Of a DNA stretch of 64,000 nt, positions 11,817 to 22,306 are shown piece after piece. The notes under the pieces are model-generated. The model was given only the letters and a program-made list of their open reading frames with translations, searched no databases and was not told the origin of the DNA. Each line of letters opens with the position of its first letter. The stretch's first letter is position 1. This DNA is from Ureibacillus xyleni (lineage in GTDB: Bacteria > Bacillota > Bacilli > Bacillales_A > Planococcaceae), in the NCBI RefSeq assembly GCF_900217795.1, contig NZ_OBMQ01000005.1, positions 1 through 64,000 of the forward strand, written 5' to 3'. The position numbers were made by a program, and so were the translations under genes.

Positions 11817-12587
11817 TTGAAAAAAAGAATTTGGATTGTTCTGTCTCTAGTTTCAGTAGCATTGTTGCTTTCTGGATGTACAGAATTTGACCAGCCAATT
11901 TCTTCTGAAAGCAAAGGCTTTTGGAATGAGTTTATTGTCTGGCCATTAGTTTCATTTATTAAATATTTTGCTGAGCTATTAGGTTCATTTGCATTTGGTA
12001 TTATTGTGGTTACAATTATTATTCGTCTCGTAATATTACCGTTAACAATTAAACAAGTTAAAAGTTCAAAAAAAATGCAAGAAATTCAACCTAAGATGAA
12101 GGAATTACAACAGAAATATGCTTCAAAAGATGCCGTTACACAACAAAAGTACCAACAAGAAATGATGGCGCTTATGCAATCTTCTGGTGTAAATCCAATG
12201 GCTGGGTGTTTACCAATATTCATTCAAATGCCAATCTTAATCGGTTTCTATCATGCAATTAGCCGAATGAATGCAACGCCGGCATTTGACTTAGGAACGT
12301 TTTTAATTTTCCCATTAGCAGAACCAAGTATTGTACTAGCTGTCCTTGCTGGTTTAATACAATTTGGTGTGTTATTGACAGGTCCCGCAGTAGATAACCC
12401 ACAAATGAAAGTAATGATGTATATCATGCCATTAATGATTATTGGTTTTGGTATCGTTTTACCAGCAGCTTTATCATTATATTGGGTTGTCGGAAATATC
12501 ATCTCTGTTATTCAAAACCTTGTGATTTATAAACCTTGGAATAAAAATAAAACAGAACCTATGACTACTGGAGGAGCGAAAAAGTGA
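11817..12587 (+). CDS. yidC: Membrane protein insertase YidC (SpoIIIJ type)
   Basis: 256 residues from TTG 11817, chosen because TAGGAGGA lies eight bases upstream. YidC/Oxa1 inserts and folds membrane proteins with or without SecYEG; the SpoIIIJ paralogue is also needed for sigma-G activation in forespores. A lipoprotein signal (KKRIWIVLSLVSVALLLSGC, lipid-modified Cys21) precedes five membrane segments. The cytosolic loop rich in Lys/Gln (KQVKSSKKMQEIQPKMKELQ) and GVNPMAGCLPIFIQMPILIGFYHAI are family hallmarks. Its stop overlaps the jag start (GTGA), so the two are translationally coupled. Confidence 0.96.
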   Translation: MKKRIWIVLSLVSVALLLSGCTEFDQPISSESKGFWNEFIVWPLVSFIKYFAELLGSFAFGIIVVTIIIRLVILPLTIKQVKSSKKMQEIQPKMKELQQKYASKDAVTQQKYQQEMMALMQSSGVNPMAGCLPIFIQMPILIGFYHAISRMNATPAFDLGTFLIFPLAEPSIVLAVLAGLIQFGVLLTGPAVDNPQMKVMMYIMPLMIIGFGIVLPAALSLYWVVGNIISVIQNLVIYKPWNKNKTEPMTTGGAKK

Positions 12588-13357
12588 AACAGATTACGCA
12601 AACAGGCGCTAGCACAGAAGAAGCGATCTCATTAGCGTTACAAAAGCTTGGTACAACACGTGCTCAAGTTGAAGTTGAAGTTTTACAAGAGGCGAAAAAA
12701 GGATTTTTAGGTTTTGGTACACGTCCTGCAGAGGTTCGTGTAACGGTTAAAGAGGTAAAAATTGAACAACCAACTGCTTCTAAGCTAGAAGAAGAGAAAG
12801 AAGTTACAGTTGAGGAACACGAGGCAACTGAAGCACTATCAATTCAACAAGATGTGATTGAAAAAGTTGATGAAGTAGAAAGTTTAACAACAGAAGAAGT
12901 AAAAGTTGACCCTATGCAAGTTGCAAAGGACTATGTAAATAGTATTGCAAAAGAGATGGGGATTGAGGATTTAAAAATTCACTCAAAAACTGAAGGTAAA
13001 AATTTATTATTAAAGTTGGAGAGCGAGAAAGCAGCACTTTTAATTGGAAAACGTGGATCAACGTTAAATTCAATCCAGCAGTTAACTCAACTTGTTGTAA
13101 ACAAAAGTGCAAAATCATTTTTATTAGTAAAGCTTGATGTAGAAGACTATCGCGAAAGACGTCAAGCATCTTTAGAACAATTAGCTGAACGAATGGCAGA
13201 TCGTGCAGTTCGTACTGGACAGAAAGTTTCATTAGAACCAATGCCTTCCTACGAGCGTAAAGTTATTCATAATGCGCTTGCAAATCGTATTGATATTGAA
13301 ACATATTCTGAAGGTGTTGAACCAAATCGCCATTTAGTAATTGAGCCATTAAAATAA
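12584..13357 (+). CDS. jag: RNA-binding protein Jag/KhpB (EloR)
   Basis: 257 residues. An N-terminal Jag-N domain (about 1-52, with EAKKGFLGFGTRPAEV) is followed by a Glu/Val-rich linker (about 55-115), a KH domain with the GxxG loop IGKRGSTLNS (about 118-190) and an R3H domain (DYRERRQASLEQLAERMADR, then MPSYERKVIHNAL). In Firmicutes it binds RNA, partners KhpA and influences cell elongation. The GTG start overlaps the yidC stop by four bases and GGAGGAG precedes it. A terminator follows. Confidence 0.95.
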   Translation: MKQITQTGASTEEAISLALQKLGTTRAQVEVEVLQEAKKGFLGFGTRPAEVRVTVKEVKIEQPTASKLEEEKEVTVEEHEATEALSIQQDVIEKVDEVESLTTEEVKVDPMQVAKDYVNSIAKEMGIEDLKIHSKTEGKNLLLKLESEKAALLIGKRGSTLNSIQQLTQLVVNKSAKSFLLVKLDVEDYRERRQASLEQLAERMADRAVRTGQKVSLEPMPSYERKVIHNALANRIDIETYSEGVEPNRHLVIEPLK

Positions 13358-13373
13358 CATACAGATAAAAGCG

Positions 13374-13404
13374 TACGGTCTATTTCGATAGGCCGTATTT
13401 TTTT
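13374..13404 (+). terminator. jag terminator
   Basis: TACGGTCTA (13374-13382) pairs with TAGGCCGTA (13389-13397, one G-U), followed by seven T. It ends the rpmH-jag operon. Confidence 0.9.
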
Positions 13405-13438
13405 GCCCTTTTGCCAAGCAAACTCTCTTTAAAGCCCC

Positions 13439-13573
13439 TGTGAATAACTACTATCTCCCCGTAAAACACTTTATCCACATGTGGAAAAATGCTTTACTTT
13501 CGTATTCAATCAAAATATGTTACTCTAAGTTGTTAGTAAACAATGTTCGTGATAGTTATTCACATGTGGATAA
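13439..13573. other. DnaA-box cluster in the jag-mnmE gap
   Basis: Perfect TTATCCACA at 13471-13479 and its reverse TGTGGATAA at 13565-13573, plus near boxes TGTGAATAA (13439-13447), TGTGGAAAA (13480-13488) and TTATTCACA (13556-13564). Lies about 2.5 kb from the oriC array. From memory, B. subtilis also has a DnaA-binding cluster in this gap, thought to titrate DnaA. Confidence 0.75.
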
Positions 13574-13632
13574 GTTCGAATTTAACATAGATTTTATTTA
13601 TCGTTGAGTTAGCTAAATAGGAGGTTTCATTC

Positions 13633-15018
13633 ATGGAGTATGATACGATTACTGCGATATCTACACCAATGGGCGAAGGAGCTATTGCCATTGTTCGGTT
13701 GAGTGGGGATGAAGCAGTTCAAATAGCAGAAAATATTTTTAAATCGCCAAGTGGAAAAAAACTGAGCGAAGAAAAATCACATACAATTCATTATGGACAT
13801 CTAATTGATCCAAAAACTGGGGAAATAGTTGAGGAAGTAATGCTTTCTTTAATGCGCGGGCCAAAAACGTTCACTCGTGAGGATGTAGTAGAAATTAACT
13901 GTCATGGTGGGATTGTTTCAGTAAATCGAGTGTTGCAACTTGTTTTACGAAATGGGGCAAGACTAGCAGAACCGGGTGAGTTTACAAAGCGTGCTTTCTT
14001 AAACGGTCGTATTGATTTATCGCAAGCTGAGGCAGTAATGGATTTAATTCGTGCAAAAACAGACCGTGCGATGAATGTAGCACTTGGCCAAATGGAAGGT
14101 AAACTTTCACGATTAATTGCACAACTAAGACAGGCACTAATTGAGACACTTGCTCATGTTGAAGTGAATATCGATTATCCTGAGTATGACGATGTAGAAG
14201 AAATGACAATTCCCGTATTACTAGAAAAATGTTCTTGGGTGCGTGATGAAATTGAAAAACTTCTTCAAACATCATCTCAAGGGAAAATTTTACGTGAAGG
14301 GCTTTCTACTGTTATTTTAGGAAGACCAAACGTTGGGAAATCATCATTGTTAAATAGCTTAGTACATGAGAATAAAGCAATTGTTACGGATATTGCCGGA
14401 ACAACTCGTGATATTATAGAAGAGTATGTCAATGTACGCGGTGTACCTTTACGTTTAGTCGACACTGCGGGAATTCGTGAAACTGAAGATATCGTTGAAC
14501 GAATAGGGGTAGAAAGATCACGCCAAGTATTAAAAGAAGCAGATTTAATTTTGCTTGTTTTAAACTCAGCAGAAGAATTATCCCAAGAAGATGAAAGGTT
14601 ATTTGAAACCATTCAAAATATGGATTTTATCGTTGTAGTCAATAAAACAGATTTACCTCGACAAATCGATATAGAAAAAGTGGAACAACTTGCAAATGGG
14701 CGTCCAGTTGTTACAACTTCCCTTTTACAAGAACAAGGAGTTATTGAATTAGAAGAAGCCATTGCCAAAACGTTCTTTGAAGGTCAAGTAGAAGCAAATG
14801 ACTTAACTTATGTTTCAAATGCTCGTCATATTGCACTGCTTCACCAAGCAAAAGACACAATTGAAGATGCCATCAATGCAGCAAACGATGGAGTTCCAGT
14901 AGATATGATTCAAATCGATGTAACGAAAACATGGGAGCTCTTAGGTGAAATTGTTGGTGATACTGTACAAGAAAGTTTAATTAATCAACTGTTCTCACAG
15001 TTCTGTCTAGGAAAGTAA
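13633..15018 (+). CDS. mnmE: tRNA modification GTPase MnmE
   Basis: 461 residues, full length. With MnmG it installs the carboxymethylaminomethyl group on wobble U34 of several tRNAs. An N-terminal tetrahydrofolate-binding domain (from [20 protein letters not shown]) and a helical domain surround a G domain: G1 [10 protein letters not shown]2 GTTRD, G3 DTAG, G4 NKTD. The C-terminal FCLGK motif carries the conserved Cys. ATAGGAGG lies about 10 bases before the ATG. mnmG follows in the same direction and its product is the obligate partner. Confidence 0.98.
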   Translation: MEYDTITAISTPMGEGAIAIVRLSGDEAVQIAENIFKSPSGKKLSEEKSHTIHYGHLIDPKTGEIVEEVMLSLMRGPKTFTREDVVEINCHGGIVSVNRVLQLVLRNGARLAEPGEFTKRAFLNGRIDLSQAEAVMDLIRAKTDRAMNVALGQMEGKLSRLIAQLRQALIETLAHVEVNIDYPEYDDVEEMTIPVLLEKCSWVRDEIEKLLQTSSQGKILREGLSTVILGRPNVGKSSLLNSLVHENKAIVTDIAGTTRDIIEEYVNVRGVPLRLVDTAGIRETEDIVERIGVERSRQVLKEADLILLVLNSAEELSQEDERLFETIQNMDFIVVVNKTDLPRQIDIEKVEQLANGRPVVTTSLLQEQGVIELEEAIAKTFFEGQVEANDLTYVSNARHIALLHQAKDTIEDAINAANDGVPVDMIQIDVTKTWELLGEIVGDTVQESLINQLFSQFCLGK

Positions 15019-15140
15019 AATTACCGATAAAAACATACGACATAATTAATTTTAAGTGTAAAAGCGCGAACTTTTCACTTATTATTAGTTAAGTCGTATA
15101 TAAATGTATAATATTTTTTAAAAAGAGAGGAAGATTCGGC

Positions 15141-17036
15141 ATGACAACAACATATGAGGCAGGCTCGTACGATGTATTAGTCATCGGCGCAGGTCATGCT
15201 GGCGTAGAAGCGGCATATGCTGCAGCAAAAATGGGTGCAAAAACACTTATGCTCACAATTAGCTTAGATATGATTGCCTTTATGCCATGTAACCCATCGA
15301 TTGGTGGACCAGCAAAAGGAATCGTTGTACGTGAAATTGATGCATTAGGCGGTGCGATGGGGAAAGTCATCGATAAAACTCACATCCAAATGCGTATGCT
15401 AAACACAGGCAAAGGTCCGGCAGTACGTGCTTTACGTGCTCAAGCAGATAAAGTACTTTACCAACGTGAAATGAAACGCTTATTAGAGGAAGAAGAAAAT
15501 TTAACAATTAACCAGGCAATGGTTGATGAGCTGATTATTGAAGATGGCACGGTTACTGGTGTAATTACACAAACAGGTGGAATTTACCGAGCAAAAACAG
15601 TCATCGTTACGACAGGTACTTACTTACGCGGTGAAATTATTATTGGGGATGTTAAATATTCAAGTGGTCCAAATAACCAACGACCATCCATTAAATTAGC
15701 CGATAACTTACGTGAACTAGGATTTGATATTATTCGTTTTAAAACAGGTACGCCACCTCGTGTGAATAGTAAAACGATTGATTATAGCAAAACTGAAATT
15801 CAACCTGGTGATGAAGAACCTCGTGCATTTAGTTTTGAAACAACAGAATTTATTATGGATCAAATTCCTTGTTGGTTAACTTATACAAGTTCTGAAACGC
15901 ACGATATTATTAACAACAATTTAGACAAAGCACCAATGTTTACAGGATTAATTACAGCAGAAGGTCCACGTTATTGCCCATCAATTGAAACGAAAATTGT
16001 ACGCTTTAACGACAAACCACGCCATCAATTATTTTTAGAACCTGAAGGAAGAGATACACAAGAAGTTTACGTACAAGGTTTATCAACAAGTTTACCTGAA
16101 AATATTCAACGTGACATGTTAAAGTCAATTCCAGGATTAGAAAATGCAGAAATGATGCGTGCTGGTTATGCGATTGAATACGATTCAGTAGTACCAACTC
16201 AACTTTGGCCAACACTAGAAACAAAACGTATTAAAAACCTATATACTGCCGGTCAAATTAATGGAACAAGTGGCTATGAAGAAGCAGCTGGTCAAGGGTT
16301 AATGGCTGGTATCAACGCTGCTGCTAATGCTTTAGGAAAAGAAGAACTAATCTTAAAACGTTCAGAAGCTTATATTGGTGTATTAATTGATGATCTAGTA
16401 ACAAAAGGGACAAATGAACCTTATCGCTTACTAACTTCGAGAGCAGAATATCGTTTACTACTTCGCCATGATAATGCAGATTTACGACTAACTGAAATTG
16501 GCCATAAAATAGGGTTAATTTCTGAAGAACGTTACAATAAATTCACTGAGAAAAAAGAACAAATTGAAGCTGAAATTGCACGCCTTCGTGAAGTAATTAT
16601 TAAACCGAATGAAACAACTCAAGCTGTTATTCGTTCTGTCGGTGGCACAGAGTTAAAAGACGGCATACGTGCTGCTGACTTATTAAAACGTCCTGAAATG
16701 AATTATGAATTAGTGGCATCATTAACACCATCTGAAATTGAATTAAGTAATGAAGTAAAAGAGCAAATTGAAATTCAATTAAAGTATGAAGGTTACATTC
16801 AAAAAGCATTATCACAAGTAGAAAAACTACACAAAATGGAAAATAAAAAAATACCTGAAGACATCGATTATGATGATGTTCCAAGTATAGCGACGGAAGC
16901 ACGAGAAAAATTAAAAGAAGTTCGTCCATTATCCATTGCACAGGCTTCACGTATTTCTGGTGTAAACCCTGCCGATATTTCAATTCTCCTTGTTTATATC
17001 GAACAAGGAAAAATTGCACGTATAGGGAACGAATAG
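15141..17036 (+). CDS. mnmG: tRNA modification enzyme MnmG (GidA)
   Basis: 631 residues. FAD-dependent partner of MnmE in U34 modification. N-terminal Rossmann FAD site [16 protein letters not shown] near residues 14-29, the [11 protein letters not shown] motif holding a catalytic Cys, a second NAD/FAD loop ([10 protein letters not shown]), [14 protein letters not shown] near 370, and the helical C-terminal tRNA/MnmE-binding domain ending in [18 protein letters not shown]. Ribosome site AGAGAGGAAG precedes the ATG. Followed by a hairpin terminator before rsmG. Confidence 0.98.
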   Translation: MTTTYEAGSYDVLVIGAGHAGVEAAYAAAKMGAKTLMLTISLDMIAFMPCNPSIGGPAKGIVVREIDALGGAMGKVIDKTHIQMRMLNTGKGPAVRALRAQADKVLYQREMKRLLEEEENLTINQAMVDELIIEDGTVTGVITQTGGIYRAKTVIVTTGTYLRGEIIIGDVKYSSGPNNQRPSIKLADNLRELGFDIIRFKTGTPPRVNSKTIDYSKTEIQPGDEEPRAFSFETTEFIMDQIPCWLTYTSSETHDIINNNLDKAPMFTGLITAEGPRYCPSIETKIVRFNDKPRHQLFLEPEGRDTQEVYVQGLSTSLPENIQRDMLKSIPGLENAEMMRAGYAIEYDSVVPTQLWPTLETKRIKNLYTAGQINGTSGYEEAAGQGLMAGINAAANALGKEELILKRSEAYIGVLIDDLVTKGTNEPYRLLTSRAEYRLLLRHDNADLRLTEIGHKIGLISEERYNKFTEKKEQIEAEIARLREVIIKPNETTQAVIRSVGGTELKDGIRAADLLKRPEMNYELVASLTPSEIELSNEVKEQIEIQLKYEGYIQKALSQVEKLHKMENKKIPEDIDYDDVPSIATEAREKLKEVRPLSIAQASRISGVNPADISILLVYIEQGKIARIGNE

Positions 17037-17045
17037 AGTTAAGTT

Positions 17046-17077
17046 CGAGCGTCTATTACGGGCGCTCGTTCATTTTT
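17046..17077 (+). terminator. mnmG terminator
   Basis: CGAGCG (17046-17051) pairs with CGCTCG (17063-17068), extendable inward by G-U pairs, then TTCATTTTTATT. A moderate rho-independent terminator 9 bases after the stop. Confidence 0.75.
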
Positions 17078-17105
17078 ATTAAAAAATATTTAAAGGGAGA
17101 TCTAA

Positions 17106-17822
17106 ATGAACGAACAACAATTTATTGCTGCGTTAAAAGAAAAAGGGATAGAACTAACTGACAACCAGGTTGCACAATTTAAGAAGTATTTCGAGCTTTT
17201 AGTTGAGTGGAATGAAAAAATGAATTTAACTGCAATTACCGATGTAGAAGGTGTCTATTTAAAGCATTTCTATGATTCCATTAGTGCAAGCTTTTACTTT
17301 GATTTTACAAAGGTAGAATCGGTATGCGATGTTGGTGCAGGTGCAGGTTTTCCTAGTCTCCCAATAAAAATATGCTTCCCTCATTTACATGTCACAATTG
17401 TTGATTCATTAAATAAACGAATTACGTTTTTAAATCATTTAAGTGAAGAGTTACAATTAGAAAATGTACAATTTGTTCATTCTCGTGCTGAAGAATTTGG
17501 TCAAAATGCAAAGTATCGTGAACAATTTGATGTAGTAACTGCCCGTGCAGTAGCAAGATTATCAGTGCTATCAGAATTATGTATTCCATTAGCGAAACAG
17601 GGAGGATATTTTGTTGCACTAAAAGCTGCTGCTGGTCCAGAAGAATTAAAGGATGCTAAAAAAGCCATTACAACTTTAGGTGCTACTTTGAAAGAAGAGT
17701 TTTCTTATTTACTACCAGTAGAAGAAAGTGAACGAACTCTTTATGTATTTGATAAAATAAAACAAACACCAAAAAAATATCCACGTAAACCGGGTGTACC
17801 AAATAAAACTCCAATTCAGTAA
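17106..17822 (+). CDS. rsmG: 16S rRNA (guanine-527-N7) methyltransferase RsmG
   Basis: 238 residues. S-adenosylmethionine-dependent methylation of G527 in the 530 loop of 16S rRNA; loss gives low-level streptomycin resistance in other bacteria. Motif I reads [17 protein letters not shown], followed by [14 protein letters not shown], and [16 protein letters not shown] near residue 147 is typical. The basic C-terminus ([14 protein letters not shown]) is standard. GGGAG lies 9 bases before the ATG. Confidence 0.97.
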   Translation: MNEQQFIAALKEKGIELTDNQVAQFKKYFELLVEWNEKMNLTAITDVEGVYLKHFYDSISASFYFDFTKVESVCDVGAGAGFPSLPIKICFPHLHVTIVDSLNKRITFLNHLSEELQLENVQFVHSRAEEFGQNAKYREQFDVVTARAVARLSVLSELCIPLAKQGGYFVALKAAAGPEELKDAKKAITTLGATLKEEFSYLLPVEESERTLYVFDKIKQTPKKYPRKPGVPNKTPIQ

Positions 17823-18128
17823 AGTTTCATAAGCCTACTTTTAGAAGTGGGCAATCTTTAAATAAATCTATGAATCTTATTTATAAATAAATAGAAATTT
17901 GCTCCTTCTCTAATGTTTCATGTGGAACAAAATATTTTTTAAAAATTTATCGAAATTTCTCTTATTTTAGATATAATTTTCGAACATGATGCATACATAA
18001 TTTATATTTATGTTTCTCTTTTAATAGATTATAAATCTATCGTACTCTGTACATTTTATAGTTTATAATAAATAATATTTATAAGAGTTGTTAGAGCAAG
18101 ATAGTTTCTAAAAGGTGGTGCCTATTGA
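17823..18128. other. rsmG-noc intergenic region with a degenerate parS
   Basis: 306 bases with no gene. A 16-mer at 17914-17929, TGTTTCATGTGGAACA, matches parS at 14 of 16 positions. The rest is very AT-rich and must hold the noc promoter, but no clear -35/-10 pair with correct spacing stood out. No hairpin terminator of good quality is seen after rsmG. Confidence 0.5.
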
Positions 18129-19004
18129 ATGAAAAGTCCTTTTTCACGTTTTTTCGGAGGCGGAGATAAAGCTGTTTCTGTAAAAAGTGAAGTAGAAGAA
18201 GTAGAGTTGGTAGAAAAGAAAAAAGCAGCTGAAGAAGTAGTAAAAATTCCAATCGATCAAATTATCCCAAATCGGTTCCAACCTCGTACAGTTTTTGATG
18301 AAGAAAAAATTGAGGAATTATCAAGAACGATTCATACACACGGTGTCATTCAGCCAATCGTTGTAAGAAAGTTTGATGAACGCTATGAAATAATAGCAGG
18401 AGAACGTCGTTACCGAGCAATGAAGAAACTAAATTGGACAGAAGTGCCTGCAATTGTTCGTAACTTAAGTGATAAAGAAACTGCTTCTATTGCCTTAATC
18501 GAGAATCTTCAACGGGAAGAACTAACTGCAATTGAAGAAGCATTAGCTTATCAACAATTGTTAGAACTTCATTCACTTACTCAAGAAGCCCTTGCTCAAC
18601 GATTAGGAAAAGGTCAATCAACTGTTGCAAATAAATTGCGATTATTAAAATTACCTCAGTTTGTGCAAGAAGCAATTTTACGAAGAGAAATTTCCGAACG
18701 ACATGCGCGGGCCCTCATCTCCATTAAAGACGAAGATACTCAAAGAAATATAGTTGAGTTAATTAAAGAAAATGAGTGGAATGTCCGCCAGTTAGAGGAA
18801 TATATTATCCAACTTACAAAACCAAAAGAAACAAAAGAAAAACCAAAACGTAAAGCTATTAGTAAAGATATTCGCATTGCGTTAAATACAATCAAACAAT
18901 CGCTTTCAATGGTTACAAAAAGTGGGATTAATGTAAAAACAGAGGAAGAAGATACGGAAGAATATTATCAAATAACGGTAAAAATCCCAAAGAAAAAAGC
19001 ATAA
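18129..19004 (+). CDS. noc: Nucleoid occlusion protein Noc
   Basis: 291 residues, ParB family. Noc binds dispersed sites, anchors DNA to the membrane and blocks FtsZ assembly over the nucleoid. The N-terminal [12 protein letters not shown] matches the amphipathic membrane-targeting helix of B. subtilis Noc. The ParB N-terminal domain follows ([23 protein letters not shown]-binding ENLQREEL and GERRYRAM motifs), then the helix-turn-helix [23 protein letters not shown]. It differs from the downstream ParB in its N-terminus and DNA-reading helix. GGTGGT precedes the ATG by about 10 bases. Confidence 0.96.
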   Translation: MKSPFSRFFGGGDKAVSVKSEVEEVELVEKKKAAEEVVKIPIDQIIPNRFQPRTVFDEEKIEELSRTIHTHGVIQPIVVRKFDERYEIIAGERRYRAMKKLNWTEVPAIVRNLSDKETASIALIENLQREELTAIEEALAYQQLLELHSLTQEALAQRLGKGQSTVANKLRLLKLPQFVQEAILRREISERHARALISIKDEDTQRNIVELIKENEWNVRQLEEYIIQLTKPKETKEKPKRKAISKDIRIALNTIKQSLSMVTKSGINVKTEEEDTEEYYQITVKIPKKKA

Positions 19005-19015
19005 TGTATTTTTAT

Positions 19016-19048
19016 GGTTCCTTATTTTGCAACTAGGAACCTTTTTTT
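19016..19048 (+). terminator. noc terminator
   Basis: GGTTCCT (19016-19022) pairs with AGGAACC (19035-19041), followed by seven T. Confidence 0.85.
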
Positions 19049-19169
19049 CTATAAAAATCAGTAGTTCTGTTTAGAATATAATACAACTAGATTGTAATTT
19101 TGATAAAATATAAGAAATGAAAAACGAGTTTTTCATATTACGATATTGATTTGAAAGCAGGTGCAAGAG

Positions 19170-19931
19170 TTGGGAAGAATTATTGCAATTACAAACCAAA
19201 AAGGTGGTGTAGGGAAAACTACAACCTCTGTAAATTTGAGCGCTTGTCTTGCTTATTTAGGGAAAAAAGTTCTGCTAATTGACATCGATCCACAAGGAAA
19301 CGCAACAAGTGGAGTTGGTATAAATAAAGGGGAAATACAAAGCTGCATTTATGATGTGCTAATTGACGATGAAGAGGTAAAAAGTGTAATTCAACCATCT
19401 AAACTAGAAAATTTATTCGTTGTTCCTGCAACAATATCTTTAGCTGGAGCAGAAATTGAATTAGTTTCTACAATATCACGGGAAGTACGTTTAAAACATG
19501 CTCTTCAGGATATAAAAGAATTATATGATTATATTATTATCGATTGCCCACCTTCATTAGGATTATTAACAATTAATGCACTCACAGCTTCAGATGCCGT
19601 AATTATTCCAGTACAATGTGAATATTACGCGTTGGAAGGTTTAAGTCAGCTTCTTTCAACTGTTCGCTTAGTTCAAAAACATTTAAACCAACAATTGTAT
19701 ATTGATGGTGTGTTACTAACGATGCTTGATGCTCGGACAAATTTGGGGATACAAGTTATTGAAGAAGTTAAGAAGTATTTCCAAGATAAAGTTTATAAGA
19801 CGATTATTCCAAGAAATGTTCGACTAAGCGAAGCACCTAGTCATGGTGAGCCTATCATCATTTATGATTCAAAATCTCGCGGTGCAGAAGTGTACCTAGA
19901 GTTAGCAAGGGAAGTGATAAAACATGGCTAG
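19170..19931 (+). CDS. parA: Chromosome partition ATPase ParA (Soj)
   Basis: 253 residues from TTG 19170, the same length as B. subtilis Soj (MGKIIAITNQKGGVGKTTT). An in-frame GTG at 19161 lies inside the CAGGTG ribosome site, so the TTG seven bases after it is preferred. Deviant Walker A KGGVGKTT, the DIDPQGNATSG switch, and DCPPSLGLLTINAL are intact. Soj works with ParB at parS and also regulates DnaA. It overlaps parB by eight bases, indicating coupled translation. Confidence 0.97.
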   Translation: MGRIIAITNQKGGVGKTTTSVNLSACLAYLGKKVLLIDIDPQGNATSGVGINKGEIQSCIYDVLIDDEEVKSVIQPSKLENLFVVPATISLAGAEIELVSTISREVRLKHALQDIKELYDYIIIDCPPSLGLLTINALTASDAVIIPVQCEYYALEGLSQLLSTVRLVQKHLNQQLYIDGVLLTMLDARTNLGIQVIEEVKKYFQDKVYKTIIPRNVRLSEAPSHGEPIIIYDSKSRGAEVYLELAREVIKHG

Positions 19932-20790
19932 AGGGTTAGGAAAAGGAATTGGTGCTTTATTTCCAACCGAGACTTTGGAAACATTAGAAACCGTTCAAAA
20001 TGATGATGCAATTGAAAAAATAGCACTACAAAAATTAGTAGTAAACCCTTTTCAACCACGTAAAACTTTCGACGATGAAAAAATTGAGGAATTAGCTCAA
20101 TCCATTAAAGAACATGGTATTATTCAACCAATTGTAGTACGTAAAAAAGGGAAGAAATACGAAATTGTTGTAGGAGAAAGACGCTATAGAGCTGCTAAGT
20201 TAGCAAATTTAGAAGAAATTCCGGCTATCATACGTGAGATGACAGAAGAACAAATGATGGAAGTCGCAATTTTAGAAAACTTACAACGTGAAGATTTAAC
20301 ACCAATTGAAGAAGCAGAAGCCTATCAAAGTTTAATAGAAAAGTTAAACTTTACCCAAGAAGAGTTGGCAAAAAGGTTAGGAAAAAGTAGACCATATATT
20401 ACGAATCATATGCGCCTTTTACAATTACCAGAAGACGTAAGAGAGCTCGTAAATAATGGAACGCTTACAATGGGACATGGTCGTACGCTACTTGGGTTAA
20501 AAAATAAACGTAGAATACCAGAAGTTGCAGCAAAAGTTGTGAAGCATGCATTAAATGTACGCCAGCTAGAGGCTCTAATAAAACAATTGAACGAAGAAGT
20601 TCCACGTGAAACAGAGAAACCAGTGAAAAAAGATATTTTTGTCCAAGCAACTGAAACACAATTGCGTGAATACTTTGGAACGAACGTACAAATAAAAAAG
20701 GCAAAAAATAAAGGTAAAATTGAAATTGAATTCTACTCCGAAGATGATCTCGAGCGTATTTTAGAAATACTTCAAGTTGAACAAGAGTAG
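19924..20790 (+). CDS. parB: Chromosome partition protein ParB (Spo0J)
   Basis: 288 residues. A CTP-dependent DNA clamp that loads at parS, slides along DNA and recruits SMC. Starts MARGLGKGIGALFP, the conserved ParA-stimulating N-terminus. CTPase motifs GERRYRAAK and ENLQREDL precede the parS-reading helix-turn-helix TQEELAKRLGKSRPYITNHMRLL; a C-terminal dimerisation domain ends in EDDLERILEIL. Its own coding sequence contains a parS variant (20598-20613), as in B. subtilis spo0J. Confidence 0.98.
   Translation: MARGLGKGIGALFPTETLETLETVQNDDAIEKIALQKLVVNPFQPRKTFDDEKIEELAQSIKEHGIIQPIVVRKKGKKYEIVVGERRYRAAKLANLEEIPAIIREMTEEQMMEVAILENLQREDLTPIEEAEAYQSLIEKLNFTQEELAKRLGKSRPYITNHMRLLQLPEDVRELVNNGTLTMGHGRTLLGLKNKRRIPEVAAKVVKHALNVRQLEALIKQLNEEVPRETEKPVKKDIFVQATETQLREYFGTNVQIKKAKNKGKIEIEFYSEDDLERILEILQVEQE
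20598..20613. other. parS-like site inside parB
   Basis: AGTTCCACGTGAAACA matches the parS consensus at 14 of 16 positions with the CACGTG core intact. Its location inside parB is the same as the spo0J parS of B. subtilis, which supports function despite two mismatches. Confidence 0.75.
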
Positions 20791-20798
20791 TAAGGCAT

Positions 20799-20832
20799 GA
20801 GCGCCAAAATTTCGGCGCTCTATATTTTTTTA
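20799..20832 (+). terminator. parB terminator
   Basis: GAGCGCC (20799-20805) pairs with GGCGCTC (20814-20820), followed by TATATTTTTTT. Confidence 0.88.
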
Positions 20833-20932
20833 ATGTTTTTACAGAATTTAGCTGTAGCGGGGTGCTTTCAAACTTACAGCGTCCTCCAAAGCTAAAAGAC
20901 GTTTATGTTTTTCTTAAGAAAGAGGGTTCAAC

Positions 20933-21640
20933 ATGGTATTGCTAGGCACGTTTGTAAACGCCCTATTAATTATGATCGGATCAATATTAGGACGGTTTTT
21001 AAAAAACATCCCAGAGTCAATGAAAAATACTGTTTTATCAATCATAGGTCTAGCAGTTGCATTATTAGGAATTCAAATGGGATTCCAATCTACTAATTTT
21101 ATTATTATCATTATTAGTTTAGTAGTAGGTGCTGTAATAGGGGAAATATTAGATTTAGATAAATTGTTAAATCAATTAGGAAAGTGGATTGAACTGAAGC
21201 TCGGGAAAAATAAGTCAGAAAGTAGTATTGCTGAGGGATTTGTAAATGCTACCCTATTATTTGTAATAGGTTCGATGGCAATTCTAGGTGCTTTAGATAG
21301 TGGCTTAAGAAATGACCATTCAGTGTTAATAACAAAAGGCATTATTGATGGTTTTACAGCAATTATTTTATCCTCCACATTAGGAATAGGTGTTTTATTA
21401 TCTGCTGTCCCAGTTTTTTTATATCAAGGGATTATTGCAGTTTCCTCAGGCTTTATCAGTGCATACATACCAGAAGCGGCATTAGATTTATTTATAAAGG
21501 AAATGACCGCCACTGGAGGAGTAATGATCATGGCAATAGGCTTAAATATTGCAGGCCTAACTAAAATTCGAGTAGCCAATTTGCTGCCGGGTATTGTTGT
21601 AGTTGGTATCATTGTTGCCATCATATTTCTTTTTCAATAA
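20933..21640 (+). CDS. DUF554 membrane protein (YdfK/YqgA family)
   Basis: 235 residues, very hydrophobic with about seven predicted membrane segments. MVLLGTFVNALLIMIGSILG at the start and GSMAILGALDSGLRNDHSVLITKGIIDGF in the middle are characteristic of DUF554. The function is unknown; a transporter-like role is only a guess. AAGAGGG precedes the ATG. Its last 84 bases overlap the convergent yyaC gene on the other strand, so both transcripts run through each other's 3' ends. Confidence 0.85.
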   Translation: MVLLGTFVNALLIMIGSILGRFLKNIPESMKNTVLSIIGLAVALLGIQMGFQSTNFIIIIISLVVGAVIGEILDLDKLLNQLGKWIELKLGKNKSESSIAEGFVNATLLFVIGSMAILGALDSGLRNDHSVLITKGIIDGFTAIILSSTLGIGVLLSAVPVFLYQGIIAVSSGFISAYIPEAALDLFIKEMTATGGVMIMAIGLNIAGLTKIRVANLLPGIVVVGIIVAIIFLFQ

Positions 21641-22189
21641 ATGACGTTGCCATGCTAATAACAATGCGCGGGCAATTTTGTTACCCATAGAATACGTTAC
21701 ATTTAATCGAGTGTTTTGTAATACAAGCATTTCCATAAAACCTCCAACATTGACAATTCCTTTTACTGAAATGTCACCGATTGGGGGTAGTTCTTTTTTT
21801 ACAGCTTTACCAGGGAATAAAGGACCTTCATGAACTATAATTTCGCCAACATTTCTCTCATTTCCTAAACAAGCATCAATTGCAACAACAAATGGCGTAG
21901 TAGGTTTTTGTTGAATTTCTTCAATTGTTGATGCTAAATTGATTGCGTGTAGGGGGTTTTCAAGAGTGCCGATAACTTCAAACGGAAACGAATGAAAACT
22001 AGATAAAAAACTACCTGTTAATGGACCGAGTGCATCACCAGTCGAGCGGTCAGTGCCAATACAGCAAAAGATAATGTTTTCATGGTCAAATGGAATTTGC
22101 TCTAAAAAAATATCACTGAGACGCCATAACGCACCTGTTTGTTCATGATGAACGGATGATCTTAACGAATCATTAATAATCTTTTGCAC
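21557..22189 (-). CDS. yyaC: YyaC-like spore protease-fold protein
   Basis: 210 residues, about the size of B. subtilis YyaC, a sporulation protein related to the germination protease GPR and hydrogenase-maturation peptidase folds. Conserved segments are IIFCCIGTDRSTGDALGPLTGSF, VVAIDACLGNERNVGEI and VGGFMEMLVLQNTRL. The two buried acidic residues (Asp in GTDRSTGD, Asp in AIDACLG) could be catalytic. It is convergent with the DUF554 gene and overlaps it by 84 bases. Activity is inferred from fold only. Confidence 0.88.
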   Translation of the reverse strand: MQKIINDSLRSSVHHEQTGALWRLSDIFLEQIPFDHENIIFCCIGTDRSTGDALGPLTGSFLSSFHSFPFEVIGTLENPLHAINLASTIEEIQQKPTTPFVVAIDACLGNERNVGEIIVHEGPLFPGKAVKKELPPIGDISVKGIVNVGGFMEMLVLQNTRLNVTYSMGNKIARALLLAWQRHLLKKKYDGNNDTNYNNTRQQIGYSNFS

Positions 22190-22306
22190 GTAACAATCCT
22201 CCCTTACAATATATTATGTTAATTTTTTGTCTTTTATGGTAAAAATTAAGCTATATTGATTTTCAGTATATTCAAATTTTTAGGTAGTTATACAAGGAGT
22301 GGAAAA

